Shown here in pieces: positions 1 through 12,605 of a stretch of 64,000 bases of DNA. The stretch spans positions 956,635 through 1,020,634 of the forward strand of contig JAGPYM010000015.1 of NCBI GenBank assembly GCA_020736575.1. The letters run 5' to 3'. The stretch's first letter is position 1; each line of letters starts with the position of its first letter. Below the pieces are notes generated by a model. The model made no database searches. It was given only the letters and a program-made list of their open reading frames with translations, and was not told where the DNA came from. Source of the stretch: Thelonectria olida. Taxonomy: Eukaryota > Ascomycota > Sordariomycetes > Hypocreales > Nectriaceae. Both the position numbers and the translations under genes were made by a program.

Positions 1-6
1 CCTCCT

Positions 7-1600
7 TTAGGCTAGCCGGACATCTTCAAACCCAGGAGTCGTCGGTGGGAGGTTTCTGGGCGGCAGGGCTGGTGGAGGACCCCGGGGTTTTACACTACCA
101 GCTGCAGCATCGGAGCCTCCAGTCTTCTCCTCATGGCCCGCGAAGGCCTCCACGGTATACTCTTGGTGCTTGTCATTCTCACGCTCCTCGAAACTCCACG
201 GATTATCATGTGAACCGGTATAAGGGCTTCTGCCACCCTTTGCGACAGTGTACTCCGCTTCGGTAACCTCTTCATAGATGCTGTGGTCGTCTCCTTGTGC
301 CATGTCCCGATGGCTCAGGCTATCAGGAGTGGTACTTCCGACGGGAGTAATAATGACAGGTTCTGTCTGCGTTCCAGCCTCGGATGTAGTGTAGGATCGA
401 TCTCTCGTATGGGAGACGGGTGTCGAGGTGTAGCTCTCGCGATTGGTCTTTGTTTCCATGCTCCTTCGGTAGAATTTGTTGTAGATGGGACTTGAGGGGC
501 TGGGGTTGTACTCAAACGCCTCACTTGACGGCCGTGAGCGGGTTGCAGCGTCGTGAATTTCCAGGCCTTCCCTTTCCAGCGCCAGCACGCCGTATGGATC
601 TGGATCCTCGGGGTCTGGGATGCCGAATATCTTGTCATCGCTTGGGGCCTCAACATCTACATCGCCTGGCGCTGGCTGACCCTCCAGCTCGTCCATCAGC
701 TCCGAATCGACGTCAGTCCGGCCCTCGGCAGCTTTCAACGTCTCCATGAGCATCTTGATCTCCGGTGGCGGGTGACGTGCTTTCCCGGCCAAGATATCAG
801 CGACACCTATCGTCTCTCCATAAAAGCGCGCGTTTTCGTCTGTACGTTCGATGATGATTGTGCCGTCGACCTGGACGCCGGCATAGAAACCACGAGATTT
901 GAGATAGGTGAAGACTGGTCTGTTCGCTTGTTTCCATTTCCCGTCATTCTCCAAAACTCCGCCAGCTCCGACAGGGCCGGCGACTGCGCTGATCTCGCCG
1001 CCCAGGGTCGCTCGGATCTTGGTGAAAGCTTCGAGAGCCTTGCGGTTGTTGATGACTACGACGCAGTCATAGATGTCTACGCCGACGAGAAATCCCAAAC
1101 CGGCCGTGTGCAGCATGATGCCGGAAGGAGGCGACCACGATCCATCCTCTTTGCGGGCAACCAGGACGCCGGATCCGCCGGCTCCTGAGACCCATAGACC
1201 GGTGCGCATCGTCGTGAAGATTGCGAGGCCGACGGCGTTCTCTATGACCTTTTGGGGAATTTTCTTTAGCACGCGCTGTTTCTGATTTGGACCAGCCTGC
1301 TCAGACGTCTTCTCTGGCTCAGTATAGAAGCCATCCTCTAAGTCTTGGGTTAGCGTCTCCTGCTTAAAGATACTATGGCAGAAGGGAAAGCTCACTGCAG
1401 AATGATCTGAGAATTCTAGCCGCCTTGTCGCTCTCCTTGTCGAGTGTCGTAGGCCAGAAAGCTTCACTGCCGATTCGGTTGGACAGTCTATTGACGGGTG
1501 CCCCAAGTTTATCAGCCCATCCCCAGACTTTATCGAAGCCTTTCTTGCTCTGCGTCTTGGTCGTGTCCCAGGACGGCAGCTTGGCCGTCACTTTTTGCAT
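7..1600 (-). CDS. SYLF (Ysc84-type) domain protein with proline-rich tail
   Basis: Two exons on the minus strand, 1600..1396 and 1337..7, encode 511 aa. The 58-nt intron (1338-1395) has GT-AG ends and a GCTAAC branch-like site; splicing joins SFC to KDGFYTE, the join expected in this family. The SYLF domain occupies roughly residues 80-290 and includes QRVLKKIPQKVIENAVGLAI, GAGGSGVLVAR and GGEISAVAGPVGAGG. Known SYLF proteins (yeast Ysc84/Lsb3, SH3YL1) bind phosphoinositides and actin and act at endocytic sites. Yeast Ysc84 ends in an SH3 domain. This protein instead has a long low-complexity tail finishing in RGPPPALPPRNLPP, which looks like an SH3 ligand, so it may be recruited by SH3 proteins (inference). 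The ATG at 1600 opens with MQKVTAKLPSWDTTK. The family call is firm; the cellular role is inferred. Confidence 0.9.
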
Positions 1601-2526
1601 CGTGAACGATTCGCAGTCTGGTGTCGAATGATCCGCTGCTAGGGCCGAAAGAGAGAAGATTGGAGATTCACTGACGTGTGGTGAGAAGTGTGGCGGCTTA
1701 TTCCCACCTTTATACTGCGTATACCTAAGCTTCGCTCTAACTTCCGCTCGTTCCGAAGGCCGCCGCCATATGATCAACCAGCCTATGACACATTCCAGCG
1801 GATTCGACGGCGCCCGGGAGAAGCTGGAAATCAAGGCAATTATGCAGGGCTTCGGCGGCGCCGGCGGCAGTACGTCAGTCGGAAGAAATGGGGTTGAACA
1901 GAATATTCAGACAGCCCAACGCTGATTTTGCCCACCGTACGGAGATTCCGATGACGGGTAGCTCGGCAGCTGAATAACTATGCGCCCAATAATCACCAAC
2001 TGGAACTCGGAAGTCATGCATTCTTCTGCTGCGGTGCAAGAACCTCCGGCTTGCTTATCAAAGGCGCTCCAGGTTTCGCTGATTAATCTCTGGTTATTGA
2101 GAACTTGCAAGCTTGTCTCTCACCGACCAAATGCGTTGTGCTCCGGGTTCATAAAGGCATTTTCTCCTTATTTAAATATGTATAATAACCAAATAGCGAA
2201 TATCTCAACATGGCAATGGCTTCAATCTCGAAAGGAGCCCTACACTGACTCCTGAGAAATATGATCGGGCCCGAATAATATTATCCACCAACGTCGAGCG
2301 ATAATGAGCCAGAGGGAACAATGAAACTAGAAGCATTCGCAACAAGGTGCACATTTCCAGGAAAAGGAATCCAAGTGCCCATTGGCTTGTTCAGGAGGTA
2401 TGCACAAAGGGCATGAATAATTGGGACCTAATTCCAGCTTTCGTATGAAAATACACACCTGAACAGGCTTGATTGTCCGAACAAAGGGAAGAGAACAAAT
2501 GAAACATCACATATGCTAAGCTCATC
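1601..2526. other. Intergenic, divergent promoter region
   Basis: This stretch separates the minus-strand SYLF gene from the plus-strand coiled-coil gene and must hold both promoters. Open frames here lack conserved features and most begin at non-ATG codons. I see no RNA gene or repeat. Confidence 0.5.
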
Positions 2527-2533
2527 TATATAA
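2527..2533 (+). promoter_or_regulatory. TATA-like box upstream of the coiled-coil gene
   Basis: TATATAA lies about 125 bp upstream of the ATG at 2658, a plausible distance for a fungal core promoter with a short 5' UTR. It is consensus only. Confidence 0.4.
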
Positions 2534-2657
2534 GCCCCGTCATTTCTCGAGCATTCCTTTAGTCGGCCACACTGATCACTTGCAGACATTTACCATCAAC
2601 GCTCCTCCAGGGTACACATGACACCCGTAAAGATTTCCAACCTCAGTTCCCTCTATC

Positions 2658-3188
2658 ATGGCATCGAATACTAGACGACGCGCTCACACTCGCAGTGGGC
2701 CAGAAGAAGTGTCTTGTGAGACACTTTCTTCTCGACAAACCATAAGGGAGCGTCCAAGTTATTATAAGAGAGCACTTGAAAGCCAGTTGGCTGATATGAG
2801 TCTAACTGCAAACAATCCAACTATTGAGGCTACTGTCGCCTCAAGAGAGCACGATATCCAACAAAGCATCGACGCCATTCTGACCGAAGAGAAGGCTCTG
2901 CGCCGAAGGATGAGGAGACTTCTCGCGGAACGTGAAAAACTCCCACTGCTCAATCGATCAACAGACAAAGAGCTCCGAGGGGGGGTCGACCTGTTCCTGT
3001 CTATGAACAAGACTTTGCGTGTTATGGCGGAATATGTAAGATTGCACCGCGACCACGTCACCATTGCTACAGAGGAGCAGGAGCAACGATGGGAGGTCGA
3101 CTTAAGCGGCTATGAGCGCAACGCCTGCTTCTTACGAGAGTCGGAATGGAAGGATCAAGAGACACATGAAAAACCACGCAAATATTAG
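2658..3188 (+). CDS. Small basic/coiled-coil protein of unknown function
   Basis: A single-exon frame of 176 aa. The start has a fair context (tctatcATGgca) and follows a TATATAA at 2527. The N-terminal 30 residues are Arg/Ser-rich (MASNTRRRAHTRSG). Residues about 35-130 are strongly helical and charged, for example ILTEEKALRRRMRRLLAERE, and probably form a coiled coil. There is no signal peptide or membrane segment. I do not recognise a family. A bZIP-like factor is conceivable given the basic start followed by helix, but there is no clean basic region joined to leucine heptads. Length, start context and promoter position make it a likely real gene. Confidence 0.6.
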   Translation: MASNTRRRAHTRSGPEEVSCETLSSRQTIRERPSYYKRALESQLADMSLTANNPTIEATVASREHDIQQSIDAILTEEKALRRRMRRLLAEREKLPLLNRSTDKELRGGVDLFLSMNKTLRVMAEYVRLHRDHVTIATEEQEQRWEVDLSGYERNACFLRESEWKDQETHEKPRKY

Positions 3189-4125
3189 GCATTCGAGCAG
3201 GCTGGCCCATGGCTGAAGGGTCTTTCTCAGAATGAAACAACGAAGAACAGCTGGGTAGTTCTAAACATCAATTTTAAGGATGCACGTTGGATGCATTAAG
3301 TCAAGCGACGGAGAATAAAAGCCGACGAGTGGTTTCAGGCTGTCATCGTTTATTGCTTCTTACACATCGGGGTTTTCTTTAACTAGGTCTTACATGTCTG
3401 GTGGTTTGGTCGCGTCTCCATGAATGCCAGCAACCAACTACCCTATGGTTATAGGTGAAGCTGACTTGGAAAAGATCACAGCGCGCATCATTACTGTTGA
3501 ATGAGAGATTGAAGGTGCTGAAATATTGAATGACTGCTCATGGAGTATCTTAATATGCTGCAGAGCTAGGAGTCTAAACAGATCATCGATAAAGGAGGAC
3601 ATGTAGGCATCGAAGGGGGATATCCCCGTCTGCAATGGTTTTTTTTTCAGTCAAGAGCCAAACGCTATCGTCAACCGAATCTGGCCAGCTTAGAGGCTGT
3701 TCAGTAATGAAAAAGTCAATTTAAACAAAAGGAGTTCAGTTACTTGAGTTGGAGTGAAGGCCTGCAGGTGACAGAAGAGCACATCTGAACACCTGAGCGA
3801 AAGGAGGAATCAACATGACGACGGTGACATGCATAGAGTTGGCAACTGGCTAGTGGAGAATGCAAACGGCCAGCTGTCATTCAGCGATTGACACCCAATT
3901 GTTAACCAGTAAAGTGGTTTTCACGACTGTGGTGGTGGTGGCCGAGACCCGGCCGTGGCTTGCCAAGCAGCAACAGAAAGCCAGATACGGCCTAGAGGTC
4001 AGCACAGCTGAAGAAAATCTTGGCTGAAAACGAACATACACGTCTGACAATCCAGGATAAAATCTGTCCTGTCTCCTTCATCTGCATCTTCGTCTCACGT
4101 CCCATGTCGCTCTCAAGCAATCGCC
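3189..4125. other. Intergenic region upstream of the HET gene
   Basis: About 0.94 kb without a convincing coding frame. It holds a T9 run near 3640 and a short GTGGTGGTGGTGG run near 3930. No RNA gene or transposon trace is visible. Confidence 0.5.
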
Positions 4126-6537
4126 ATGGCGGCAAACTCGAAGAAGCTCACTTATCGAGATCTCCTCGGCCCCCTTCCGACCGGGCATAACCTCGCTCAT
4201 GTCGCATCCATCCCGTTCTCCAGGCCATGTGAGCGCTGTCTCTCTATCCGGCCAGATCGTGACCAAGTATCTCGTCGTGGGAGAATCTACATCGACTGGG
4301 AGCTTCTAGACACCTTCCCCGACTTTCCCATTCTCAAGAGCGCTGGAAAGACAGGATGCACCTTCTGTCGCCTCGTGCGAAAGACTATCAGAGCAAACTG
4401 GAGTTCTGTTCCTCTGTTAGAGGATGATCACACTCCTCTTGAAGGCGGTGACCATCGCTGGGACTTGGTGAATGACGACTACGATGGAACAATCAAAATT
4501 CATGGGCTTCAATTCTCGTTTGTCCCGATGAGCCTCGGTTCATCAAGCAGTGGATCCGAGAAACAACAGGGAGGTATCATCTCGGGGCTGTCCATCACCG
4601 TTGGGCCGTCCACAGAGCCCTCAGATCAAGACGGAGAGGCGCTTTTTGGTCACATCAGCAAGACGCTTCACTTCAAGGTTTACGACTCTATTGGTAAGTC
4701 ACACTACTCTTCATTCTTCCTCCTTATTAATCGTGCATCGCTCTAGATCTGGACTCACCTGACCTGGCTACCCGGCGTCAATTGCTAGACAACAAGACGT
4801 TATCCCAAAGAAACGTGCAGATGATGAAAGAATGGATTACTGGATGCGAGACGAACCACGCCGGCATATGCAATCGAAAAGAGAGCTGGACTCCCACCCG
4901 ACTCCTTGATCTTGGCCCCGATAACGATTCCTTGCCTCGGATTGAAGAGTTTTCAGACCACGACAGCATCCAGATCGAGTATGCGGCACTGAGCCACGCA
5001 TGGGGAGATGACTTTACAGAGTTGTGCCCTTATCACTATTTGGAATCTAACTTGGAGGGCCTCAAACAGGGCATTGAGAATGGCCTCTTGAATGCTAGCT
5101 TGCGTGACGCCATCGCCGTGTGTCGAGCCCTCGATATTCGTTACCTATGGATCGATTCTCTCTGCATTGTTCGCGACTCGGTGCAAGACCTCACTCATGA
5201 GTTTGGCTTGTATCACAAGATATTCGGGCATGCTCGAGTCACAATTGCCGCGTGAGTGTTCCCGCTCCTCGTTCCGAATAGAGATGGATCGATGCTAAGC
5301 TGGCTGCAGTGCATCTGCCGCAAACCCTAGCACTGGCTTCTTATGTCGCAATCTCGAAAGCCATCCCGCGGCGAAGATGAAATACGGCGAGGGCACCACA
5401 GGCGAATCTCTGGTGGTAACGCCAGTACGACAAGAGAGCGATAGGACAGGAGAGTCTGATATCGAGAGCTCGCTATTGAACCAACATGGCTGGGCAATGA
5501 TTGAACGCACTCTTTCAAGCCGCATCATCTACTTCTGCCAGAACAAGCTCTACTTTGAATGTCGAGGGTCAATGCAGGGTGAAGATGATGGCGCGCTGTC
5601 TCTGGAAGGGAGAATCTCGCCGCTTTGGCCCAGAACAGACGATACCAGCGAGGACAAGGCCATGTACAACACGTACTTTCATGAACTTTGGAGGTCCTTT
5701 GTCATCAAGGCGTGCAAGAAGAGGTGGCCTAGCGCAAACAACAGACTTGTCGGCATCAACAACATCGCCAGCGAGATGGAGAGTGCCGTGGAGGACTTCT
5801 ATCTCCCATTTGCAGGAATGTGGTACAGAGACCTCCCAAAAGAAATGCTATGGTATCCCGATGGCGGAGAGAGAAAGGCGATAGCCGATCGCAGGGCGCC
5901 GACTTGGTCTTGGGGAGCGATTGACGCCGAGATTGGATTTTACAGAGGAGATACCGGTCTCCCAAAGGGACTTGAGAAGCAAATGTTTGCGGTCCAGCAA
6001 CTGCACTGCGAAGACAATGAGGCGTCCCCAGGGAATTTCGCCGTCGAGGTGACGGGATATTGCCGGGAAATTTCTCGCATCAGGCGCATTGATGAGGATG
6101 ACGAAGTTCTCGTCATGATGCGTGAGGAGTACCCATTTGACCTTGTCATTGATGGAGAATATTCAGAAGATGATACAACCCCTCGAGGTGTTTCTCATGA
6201 CGAGGACGAGGCGAGCGATGGTGATTTCGATGCCGATGCGTTTGGCGATCTTGACCTGGACGACAATGCTAATAATGCCGGAGAAGAGGGCATCCTTCTG
6301 GCACATGGCTGTTTGGACCTGGACGACGACGACGATGTTACGAATTCAGGCAAGAAATTCTTCTATCTGCACGTCAACTCAGAGCACCACCCGACGGGGC
6401 TTGTTCTTGCACAAGAGGCGGACAACGAGGGGGTGTTTACTAGGGTTGGGGTGGCCACGATTGCCGAGGTTGGGGGAGATGTGCTTCTCAACCCACCCTT
6501 TGAAAGGTCAGACTACCAGAGTGTTGTCCTCATATAG
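4126..6537 (+). CDS. HET-domain protein (heterokaryon incompatibility type)
   Basis: Three exons, 4126..4693, 4747..5251 and 5310..6537, encode 766 aa; both introns (53 and 58 nt) are GT-AG and keep phase. The N-terminal part has Cys pairs typical of HET proteins (CERCLSIRPD, CTFCRLVRKT). The HET domain starts near residue 265 with YAALSHAWG and continues with LRDAIAVCRALDIRYLWIDS and HARVTIAA, then STGFLCRN. The C-terminal third carries two acidic stretches (DEDEASDGDFDADAFGDLDL and DLDDDDD). HET domains trigger cell death on non-self recognition in some fungi, but most genomes carry dozens without a known allelic partner. No partner gene is adjacent. The domain call is secure; a role in incompatibility is inferred from family only. 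Confidence 0.88.
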
Positions 6538-7424
6538 ACCTAAGTAGGTATGAGTTATCTAAAAGAGGAATGATTATCCCTTTGAAAAAAAAACATCGCA
6601 GTCTTGGACATGTCTTTAGTCAGAATAACAAGACAAACTGCTTCACATGAAGAGGAAGTCCAGTCCGAGTCCGGAATGAGTTATCAGTCAGTCGTCCAGC
6701 CCGGACTCTCATCTCAAAAGTCCAGAGTCCGAGAGTCCGAAGGTCCGGACCGATCTTTCGTCATGCTGCTCCATTCCCACGACGCCACTGGGGCAAGGGT
6801 CCGATGGGGAGGACAAAGAGCATCTCGAGCGAAGCCCGACTGGGCAAGGTTCATGCCGAGCAGCAGGGATGCATGCAGACCAGCAGCGGGAACGGGAGAT
6901 GCACTGGAGTCAAGCCCTGAGCCCTGGAACTTCCGGGCGAGGCATGTGGCTGTTTCGCCTCCCACTTGTGAGCGCACCTCGGGAACACACACACGCACTT
7001 GGACTGCGTGATTCTTCAAACAGCAATCAAATACCGGGGCCCGACGCATGCTAAATGGCGAACCAACCGACTAAATTAGCAAAAGGGCCGTGGGGGTCCC
7101 AACATCAGCCAATATGCTTGTCAGACGAGATTTCCCGCCCACCTCGGACGACACCCTGCTCCCTGTTAGCGGAGCTAAGATTTTTTATCAATCAGGAGGT
7201 TTTCTGGGCCGTCGACTGTATGTACGAATATGAAGTAAGAGTAACTATGGACAAGGGTGAAATGCTTGATGGAGAGAAGGGTCCGTCTCCGGAGAAATCA
7301 CGCAATAAAAAGAAGGGCATTTCTCGTTTGGATTTCGACGACTGCGTTCCGGCGTCTTTGCCGTCTAGGTTGATTTCTCGCCCATCACGACAACTAAGAC
7401 GGCCATTCTCGATCGCCAAACACC
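6538..7424. promoter_or_regulatory. Intergenic region with TCCG cluster upstream of the ABC transporter
   Basis: The 0.89 kb between the HET stop and the transporter ATG. Between about 6660 and 6755 the tetramer TCCG or its complement CGGA recurs around six times at short spacing. CGG/CCG triplets are the half-sites of Zn2Cys6 transcription factors, which often control drug-efflux pumps in fungi. Binding here is inference. Confidence 0.3.
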
Positions 7425-10400
7425 ATGGGTGCCGTGGATCTCTCCGAAAAGACAGGCGAGGTCGTCGCCTCGAGGCCGACCTCACGCCAAAAGGAAGAGG
7501 GCTCGGGAAGTGATGCGAGCCACCAGAACGACGACAACTCCCAAAACGACGAGAACCCGCAAAGTGAAGACAAGGCCGAAGAAGATGATTCAGCACCAAA
7601 CCCATTCTTTGTTCGTCGACTCGCCAAGATCTCCCTGTTTTGGATGCATGCTGATTGACCCTGGGTTTACAGAGAGTTTTCCGATATGGCGGCCCCAAGC
7701 TGTATCTCCTCGAGTTCATCGCCGTGATTGCTGCCGTGGCCTCTGGTGTGGCCCTTGCCATGGTTAATGTCGTCCTCGGACGCTTCATCTCCATTCTGAA
7801 TGACTTTAACACGTCCGACGACATTCCCGCCAACTTCATGTCGGCCGTCCGGACCACTGCGTAAATTCATCTTGACCCCCCATCTATTGACGTTTGAATG
7901 CTCACAATCGTCTCTAGCCTTTACTTTGTCTACATTGGAATCGTGAGATTTGGTGCCACCTACGTCTATGCCGCTCTGATGACTTACGTCGGCCACCACT
8001 TGACGAGGAACCTTCGACACGCCTATCTCAAAGCTGCACTCAGCCAGGAGACAGGGTACTTTGACAAGGGAATGGCCGGCTCCATTGCCATGCAAGCCAC
8101 GTCCAACGGCAAACTCATCCAGTCGGGCATCGCCGAGAAGCTCGGTCTCGTTGTGCAGTCTCTCGCTACCTTTGTTGCCGCCTTCATCATCGCCTTCATC
8201 AGCCAGTGGAAGCTGACTCTCATAATTATCTGCATCATCCCCACCCTCGTCGTCCTCGTCATCGGCCTCTCCATTCCAGACGCCATCATCGAGACCAAGA
8301 TCCTCCAGACGTACGCGCAGGCTGGCAGCTACGCCGAGGGCATTTTTGGTGGTATTCGAACTGTGCACGCCTTCAATCTCCGCCCCCGCATCGTTAGCAA
8401 ATACGAAGTGTACTTGAACGAAGCCTATACCGAGGGAATGAAGAAGAACTTGCTGTATGGCTTCATTTTCGGCGTCGAGTACTTTGTTATCTTCGCCGGC
8501 ATGGGACTGGCATTCTGGCAAGGTATTGCCATGATCCACCGCGGCGAGGTGGACAATATCGGAACCGTTTTCACTGTGCTCTTCTCCGTCATCATTGCTT
8601 CCACCACCATCTCCACCGTTGCACCTCATACCGTAGCCTTCAGCCGCGCTGCGTCAGCTGCTGGCGAGCTGTTTGCTCTGATTGACAGAGAGTCCGAGAT
8701 CAACCCATTCGACGAATCTGGCGACACTCCCGGAAACACCAAGGGCGTGATCGATGTTGAGGGAATCAACTTCAGCTACCCCTCTCGAGCCGATGTGACG
8801 GTTCTGGAAGACTTCACCCTCAATGTTCCTGCTGGCAAGGTTACAGCTCTTGTTGGGCCTAGTGGTTCAGGTAAGAGTACAATCATCGGTCTCCTAGAGC
8901 GATGGTACAACCCAACGGGCGGTAGCATTAAGCTGGATGGCCGAGACATCAAGGACATCAACCTGAAGTGGCTTCGTACCAATGTGCGACTTGTTCAACA
9001 GGTAGATATCCCACTTCTGACGCTTCAGAGCCATGGTTGTTAATTGTTTGTAGGAACCCGTTCTCTTCAACGGCAGCGTCTTCGAAAACATTGTCAACGG
9101 CTTGGTTGGAACGCCATGGCAAAACGCGTCCCGCGAGGAACAGATGAAGAGAGTCGAGGATGCTGCGAGACTCGCCTTTGCCCACGATTTCATTGTCGAT
9201 CTGCCCAACGGTTACGATACTCGAATTGGCGAGAGGGGTGGTCTTCTCTCCGGTGGTCAGAAGCAGAGAGTTGCCATCGCACGAAGCATTATTTCCGAGC
9301 CCAAGATCTTGCTGCTTGACGAAGCGACCAGCGCCCTGGACCCCCATGCTGAAGGCATCGTTCAGCAGGCCCTGGAAAGCGCCTCCAAGAACCGTACCAC
9401 GATCGTTATTGCGCACAAACTAGCCACTATTCGCAACGCGGATAACATCGTCGTCATGTCTAAGGGTAAGATCATGGAGCAAGGCGTTCATAACGAGCTG
9501 GTAGCCAAGGGCGGCGTGTATGCTACACTTGTCAAGGCTCAAGACTTGTCCCCCGACAACAACGCGAGGAGCGAGGAGCAGGCTTCGGAGGAAGAATCGG
9601 CAAAGGAACACGCCATCGAGCAAACCCAATCCCTGGCCCAAGTCCGAACGGCCGAGGCGCAGCAACTTACTCTGCTGAAGAACCGCGAGGATCATGACTT
9701 GTACAAGCAGACGGGTCTCATCAGCAGCATCTGGAGACTTGCATCCGAATGCTCGCAGCTGAAGTTCTGGTACTTGATCACGCTACTTGCTTGCACTGGC
9801 GGTGGTAAGTTTGATTCTCGTGGCACCCTTTGTGATACCTTGTGTCTTCAGTTTTGCCTAACTAGACAACAGCTGCTCTCTATCCTGGACAGGCGTTGCT
9901 ACTAGGAAAAATCATGGACGTCTTTACCGACGACGACATGGTTAAGAAGGGCAACTTTATCGCCCTGATGTTCTTCGTCATGGCGATCGGATGTCTTTCC
10001 GTCTATTTCGTTCTCGGTTGGTCGACCAATGTCATCGCACAGGTATGTTCATGAAGCATCGAAGCTGGAGTCATCAGACACACGTTGACTTACGTTGATT
10101 CTCCCTAGACCATCAGCCTGAAATGCCGCAAGGAAATGTTCGACTGCGTGTTGCGTCAAGACCTCCGGTTCTTTGATCGACCCGAGAACACCGTCGGCGC
10201 TCTGATCAGCCACCTGGACTCGGATCCGCAAGCCATTCTCGAGCTCATCGGCTTCAACGTCGCCCTCATCCTCTTGGGCATCATTAATGTCATCGCCTCT
10301 AGCGTTCTAGCCCTGTCGATTGCTTGGAAACTTGCCGTCGTCGCCGTCTTTGCCGGCGTACCCCCTGTGTTGTTGGCCGGCTACACGCGAGTGCGTCTGG

Positions 10401-11688
10401 AAACCGACATGGACACCATCATGGGCAAGAGATTCTTTACCAGCGCCTCCATCGCTTCGGAAGCAGTGACGGCTATTCGCACAGTCTCTTCCCTGGCGAT
10501 TGAGAGCAGCGTGCTGCGAAGGTATACCGACGAGCTGGATGCCGCCATTCACCAGACGGTGCCGCCCATGTTCCACATGATGGTCTGGTTCGCCTTCACG
10601 CAGGCTGTCGAGTACTTCATTCTTGCGCTGGGCTTCTGGTGGGGATCTAAGCTCATGAGCGACGGCGAAATCACCTTCTACCAGTTCATGGTTTCCTTCA
10701 TGGGTGTTTACTTCTCGGCCCAAGCCACCAGCCAAGTCTTCCAGTTCGCAAACAGTTTCACAAAGGCCAAGCTGGCCGCCAACTACTACTTCTGGCTGAC
10801 CGAGCTCGAGCCGACTGTGCACGAGACCGAGGATAACCGAGACAAGGGACCCGACAAGTCGTGCGCCTCGTACGATTTCCAGGATGTTCAGTTCACGTAC
10901 CCGCTGGCCCCTGACAACCGCGTGCTGAAGGGCGTGTCTCTTAACGTGAGTGCATGGTCTCAGCGATGGAAACGAGAAAGACGGGTTACTGACATGTCTT
11001 GTAGATTCATAGCGGCGAGTTCGTAGCTTTTGTTGGCGCATCGGGGTGCGGCAAGAGCACAATGATCTCCCTGCTCGAGCGCTTCTATGACCCGATATGT
11101 GGCAGCATCATTATCGACGGGTCAGCCGACCTCTCGGAGCTCAACCCGCGCCTGTACCGCAACCGTGTCGCGCTCGTGCAGCAAGAACCAACCCTCTTCC
11201 CTGGAACGATCCGTGAGAACATCTCTCAAGGAATGGACATTGGCACAGACGACACCGTCTCCGACGAGGTACTGGAACAAGCGTGCCGCGCTGCCAACGC
11301 GTGGGACTTTGTCTCTTCACTACCTGAGGGCCTGAACACTCCCTGTGGAACGAGCGGCAGCCAACTCTCCGGAGGACAGCGACAGCGCATCGCCATCGCC
11401 CGCGCGCTAATACGGAACCCCAGCGTCATCTTGCTGGACGAGGCTACAAGTGCCTTGGATACCGAGTCTGAACGCATCGTCCAGGCAGCTCTGATGGAGG
11501 CGGCTTCCACCGGAGACCGAATCACTATTGCCGTGGCACACCGTCTGTCGACTATCCGAGAGGCAAACCGCATCTTTGTCTTTTATGGCGGCAGAATTGT
11601 TGAGGCCGGTACACATACGGAGCTTGTGGAACAGGGAGGCATGTACGCAAAGATGTGCGAGGCGCAAAAGTTGGATCAGGGAGTGTAG
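7425..11688 (+). CDS. Full-length ABC-B (MDR/P-glycoprotein-type) transporter
   Basis: Seven exons: 7425..7610, 7673..7860, 7918..9001, 9054..9804, 9873..10042, 10109..10945 and 11005..11688, encoding 1,299 aa, the usual size for a TMD-NBD-TMD-NBD exporter. All introns (52-68 nt) are GT-AG and keep phase. NBD1 has Walker A GPSGSGKST (about residue 437), signature LLSGGQKQR (about 550) and Walker B ILLLDEATSALD. NBD2 has GASGCGKST (about 1083), LSGGQRQR (about 1193) and VILLDEATSALD. An acidic, Gln/Asn-rich cytoplasmic leader precedes TMD1. Both ATP sites look intact. Fungal relatives (Pmd1/leptomycin-resistance type) export hydrophobic toxins, azoles or peptides at the plasma membrane; the substrate cannot be read here. 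Intron 1 was set at GTTCGT because the alternative would be only 36 nt and out of phase. Confidence 0.93.
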
Positions 11689-12152
11689 AATTGTTAATAA
11701 GCCTATTCAAAAGCAGGTGCTGTAATTGTAATCAAACTAGTTATACCCACGTTTACTTTATTGCGTATAAAGTTGAGCATGTCTATGAAACCTATCCGTG
11801 TTTGCCGGTAGACATTCTATATAGGAAGTATACTATATGTCGTTTAGAGGCCTGGAATAAGGTCCCTTGAGTAAGGTTTACTCGGCAGGGATTTTCACTT
11901 TGAGACCAATTGTGAGCCCTATTGAGAAGCTTATTGTGATAGATGCAAGGCCAGGGTTTGGCCTGTATCGAGTCTATCGACCTCCATTGTGTGCCTAGAG
12001 TATCGGCCATTTTTTTACAATAATAATACTATATGTTGTGTTCATGAAGCAGATACTCTCCCAGATCAAGCCATACCTAGTAAGGAGCCTAAGTACAGCT
12101 AGAACTGGGAGCGCTGGATGCAGGTGCCGGTCCATCTCCAGATTTAGCCATA
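11689..12152. other. Intergenic, convergent 3' regions
   Basis: Between the ABC transporter stop and the stop of the minus-strand membrane gene. AT-rich 3' UTR-like sequence; no gene seen. Confidence 0.45.
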
Positions 12153-12605
12153 TCAAGCCTTCTTGCATTTAACCCCAGTCTGCTTCACCCCGACGCCCAT
12201 GACGAATACAGCTCGAAGAATGGTGCAGATGACGGTAATAACGATGCTCACCCAATCCTCCTGTCGCCAGTCGGAAACGGCCAGTCGGCCCTCGTGACGC
12301 ATCGCCACGCACATGGAGGTGAGCATGGTGAAGTCAGCCCACAAGATGGCAAACTGCACAATCTTCCAGACGTTGACATCGTTGGTGTAACGCAAAAGAA
12401 TCACAAACAGGCATAGAAACGATGTGCCCATGCCACCGATTTGGTAGAGAAAGGGTTTGAGGGTTTCGGTAGGCGAAACGGTCGAAAAGAAGGCGAGAGT
12501 GGCCAAATCGTGATCAATGAGATTGACATACATTCCCATCAGGGTCAAGATGGGGTCGACCCAGAGGAAGTAGAGGCGGTAGATGGGATGAATCTGATTT
12601 TCCAT
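12153..12605 (-). CDS. Small four-helix membrane protein, DUF7704-like
   Basis: A single exon of 150 aa if the ATG at 12605 is used (MENQIHPIYRLYFLWVDP). The frame stays open upstream to another ATG near 12683, giving 176 aa, but homology-like sequence starts at HPIYRLYFLW. Four hydrophobic segments are visible: ILTLMGMYVNL, the GGMGTSFLCLFVILL stretch, IVQFAILWADFTMLTSM and VSIVITVICTILRAVFVMGV. This layout and the IYRLYFLWVDP opening resemble fungal DUF7704 proteins, which have no known function. It has no evident functional link to the convergent ABC transporter. A membrane location is likely; nothing more can be said. Confidence 0.7.
   Translation of the reverse strand: MENQIHPIYRLYFLWVDPILTLMGMYVNLIDHDLATLAFFSTVSPTETLKPFLYQIGGMGTSFLCLFVILLRYTNDVNVWKIVQFAILWADFTMLTSMCVAMRHEGRLAVSDWRQEDWVSIVITVICTILRAVFVMGVGVKQTGVKCKKA

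Noticed and set aside
7637..7672. A 36-nt first intron in the ABC transporter
   Set aside because: Too short for a fungal intron and with a poor donor; GTTCGT at 7611 gives a 62-nt intron in phase and a family-like RVFRYGG join.
7667..8629. A 320-codon frame antisense to the ABC transporter
   Set aside because: Its composition (Asp/Gly/Asn/His runs) is that of the antisense of membrane-protein codons, and the sense strand is clearly coding.
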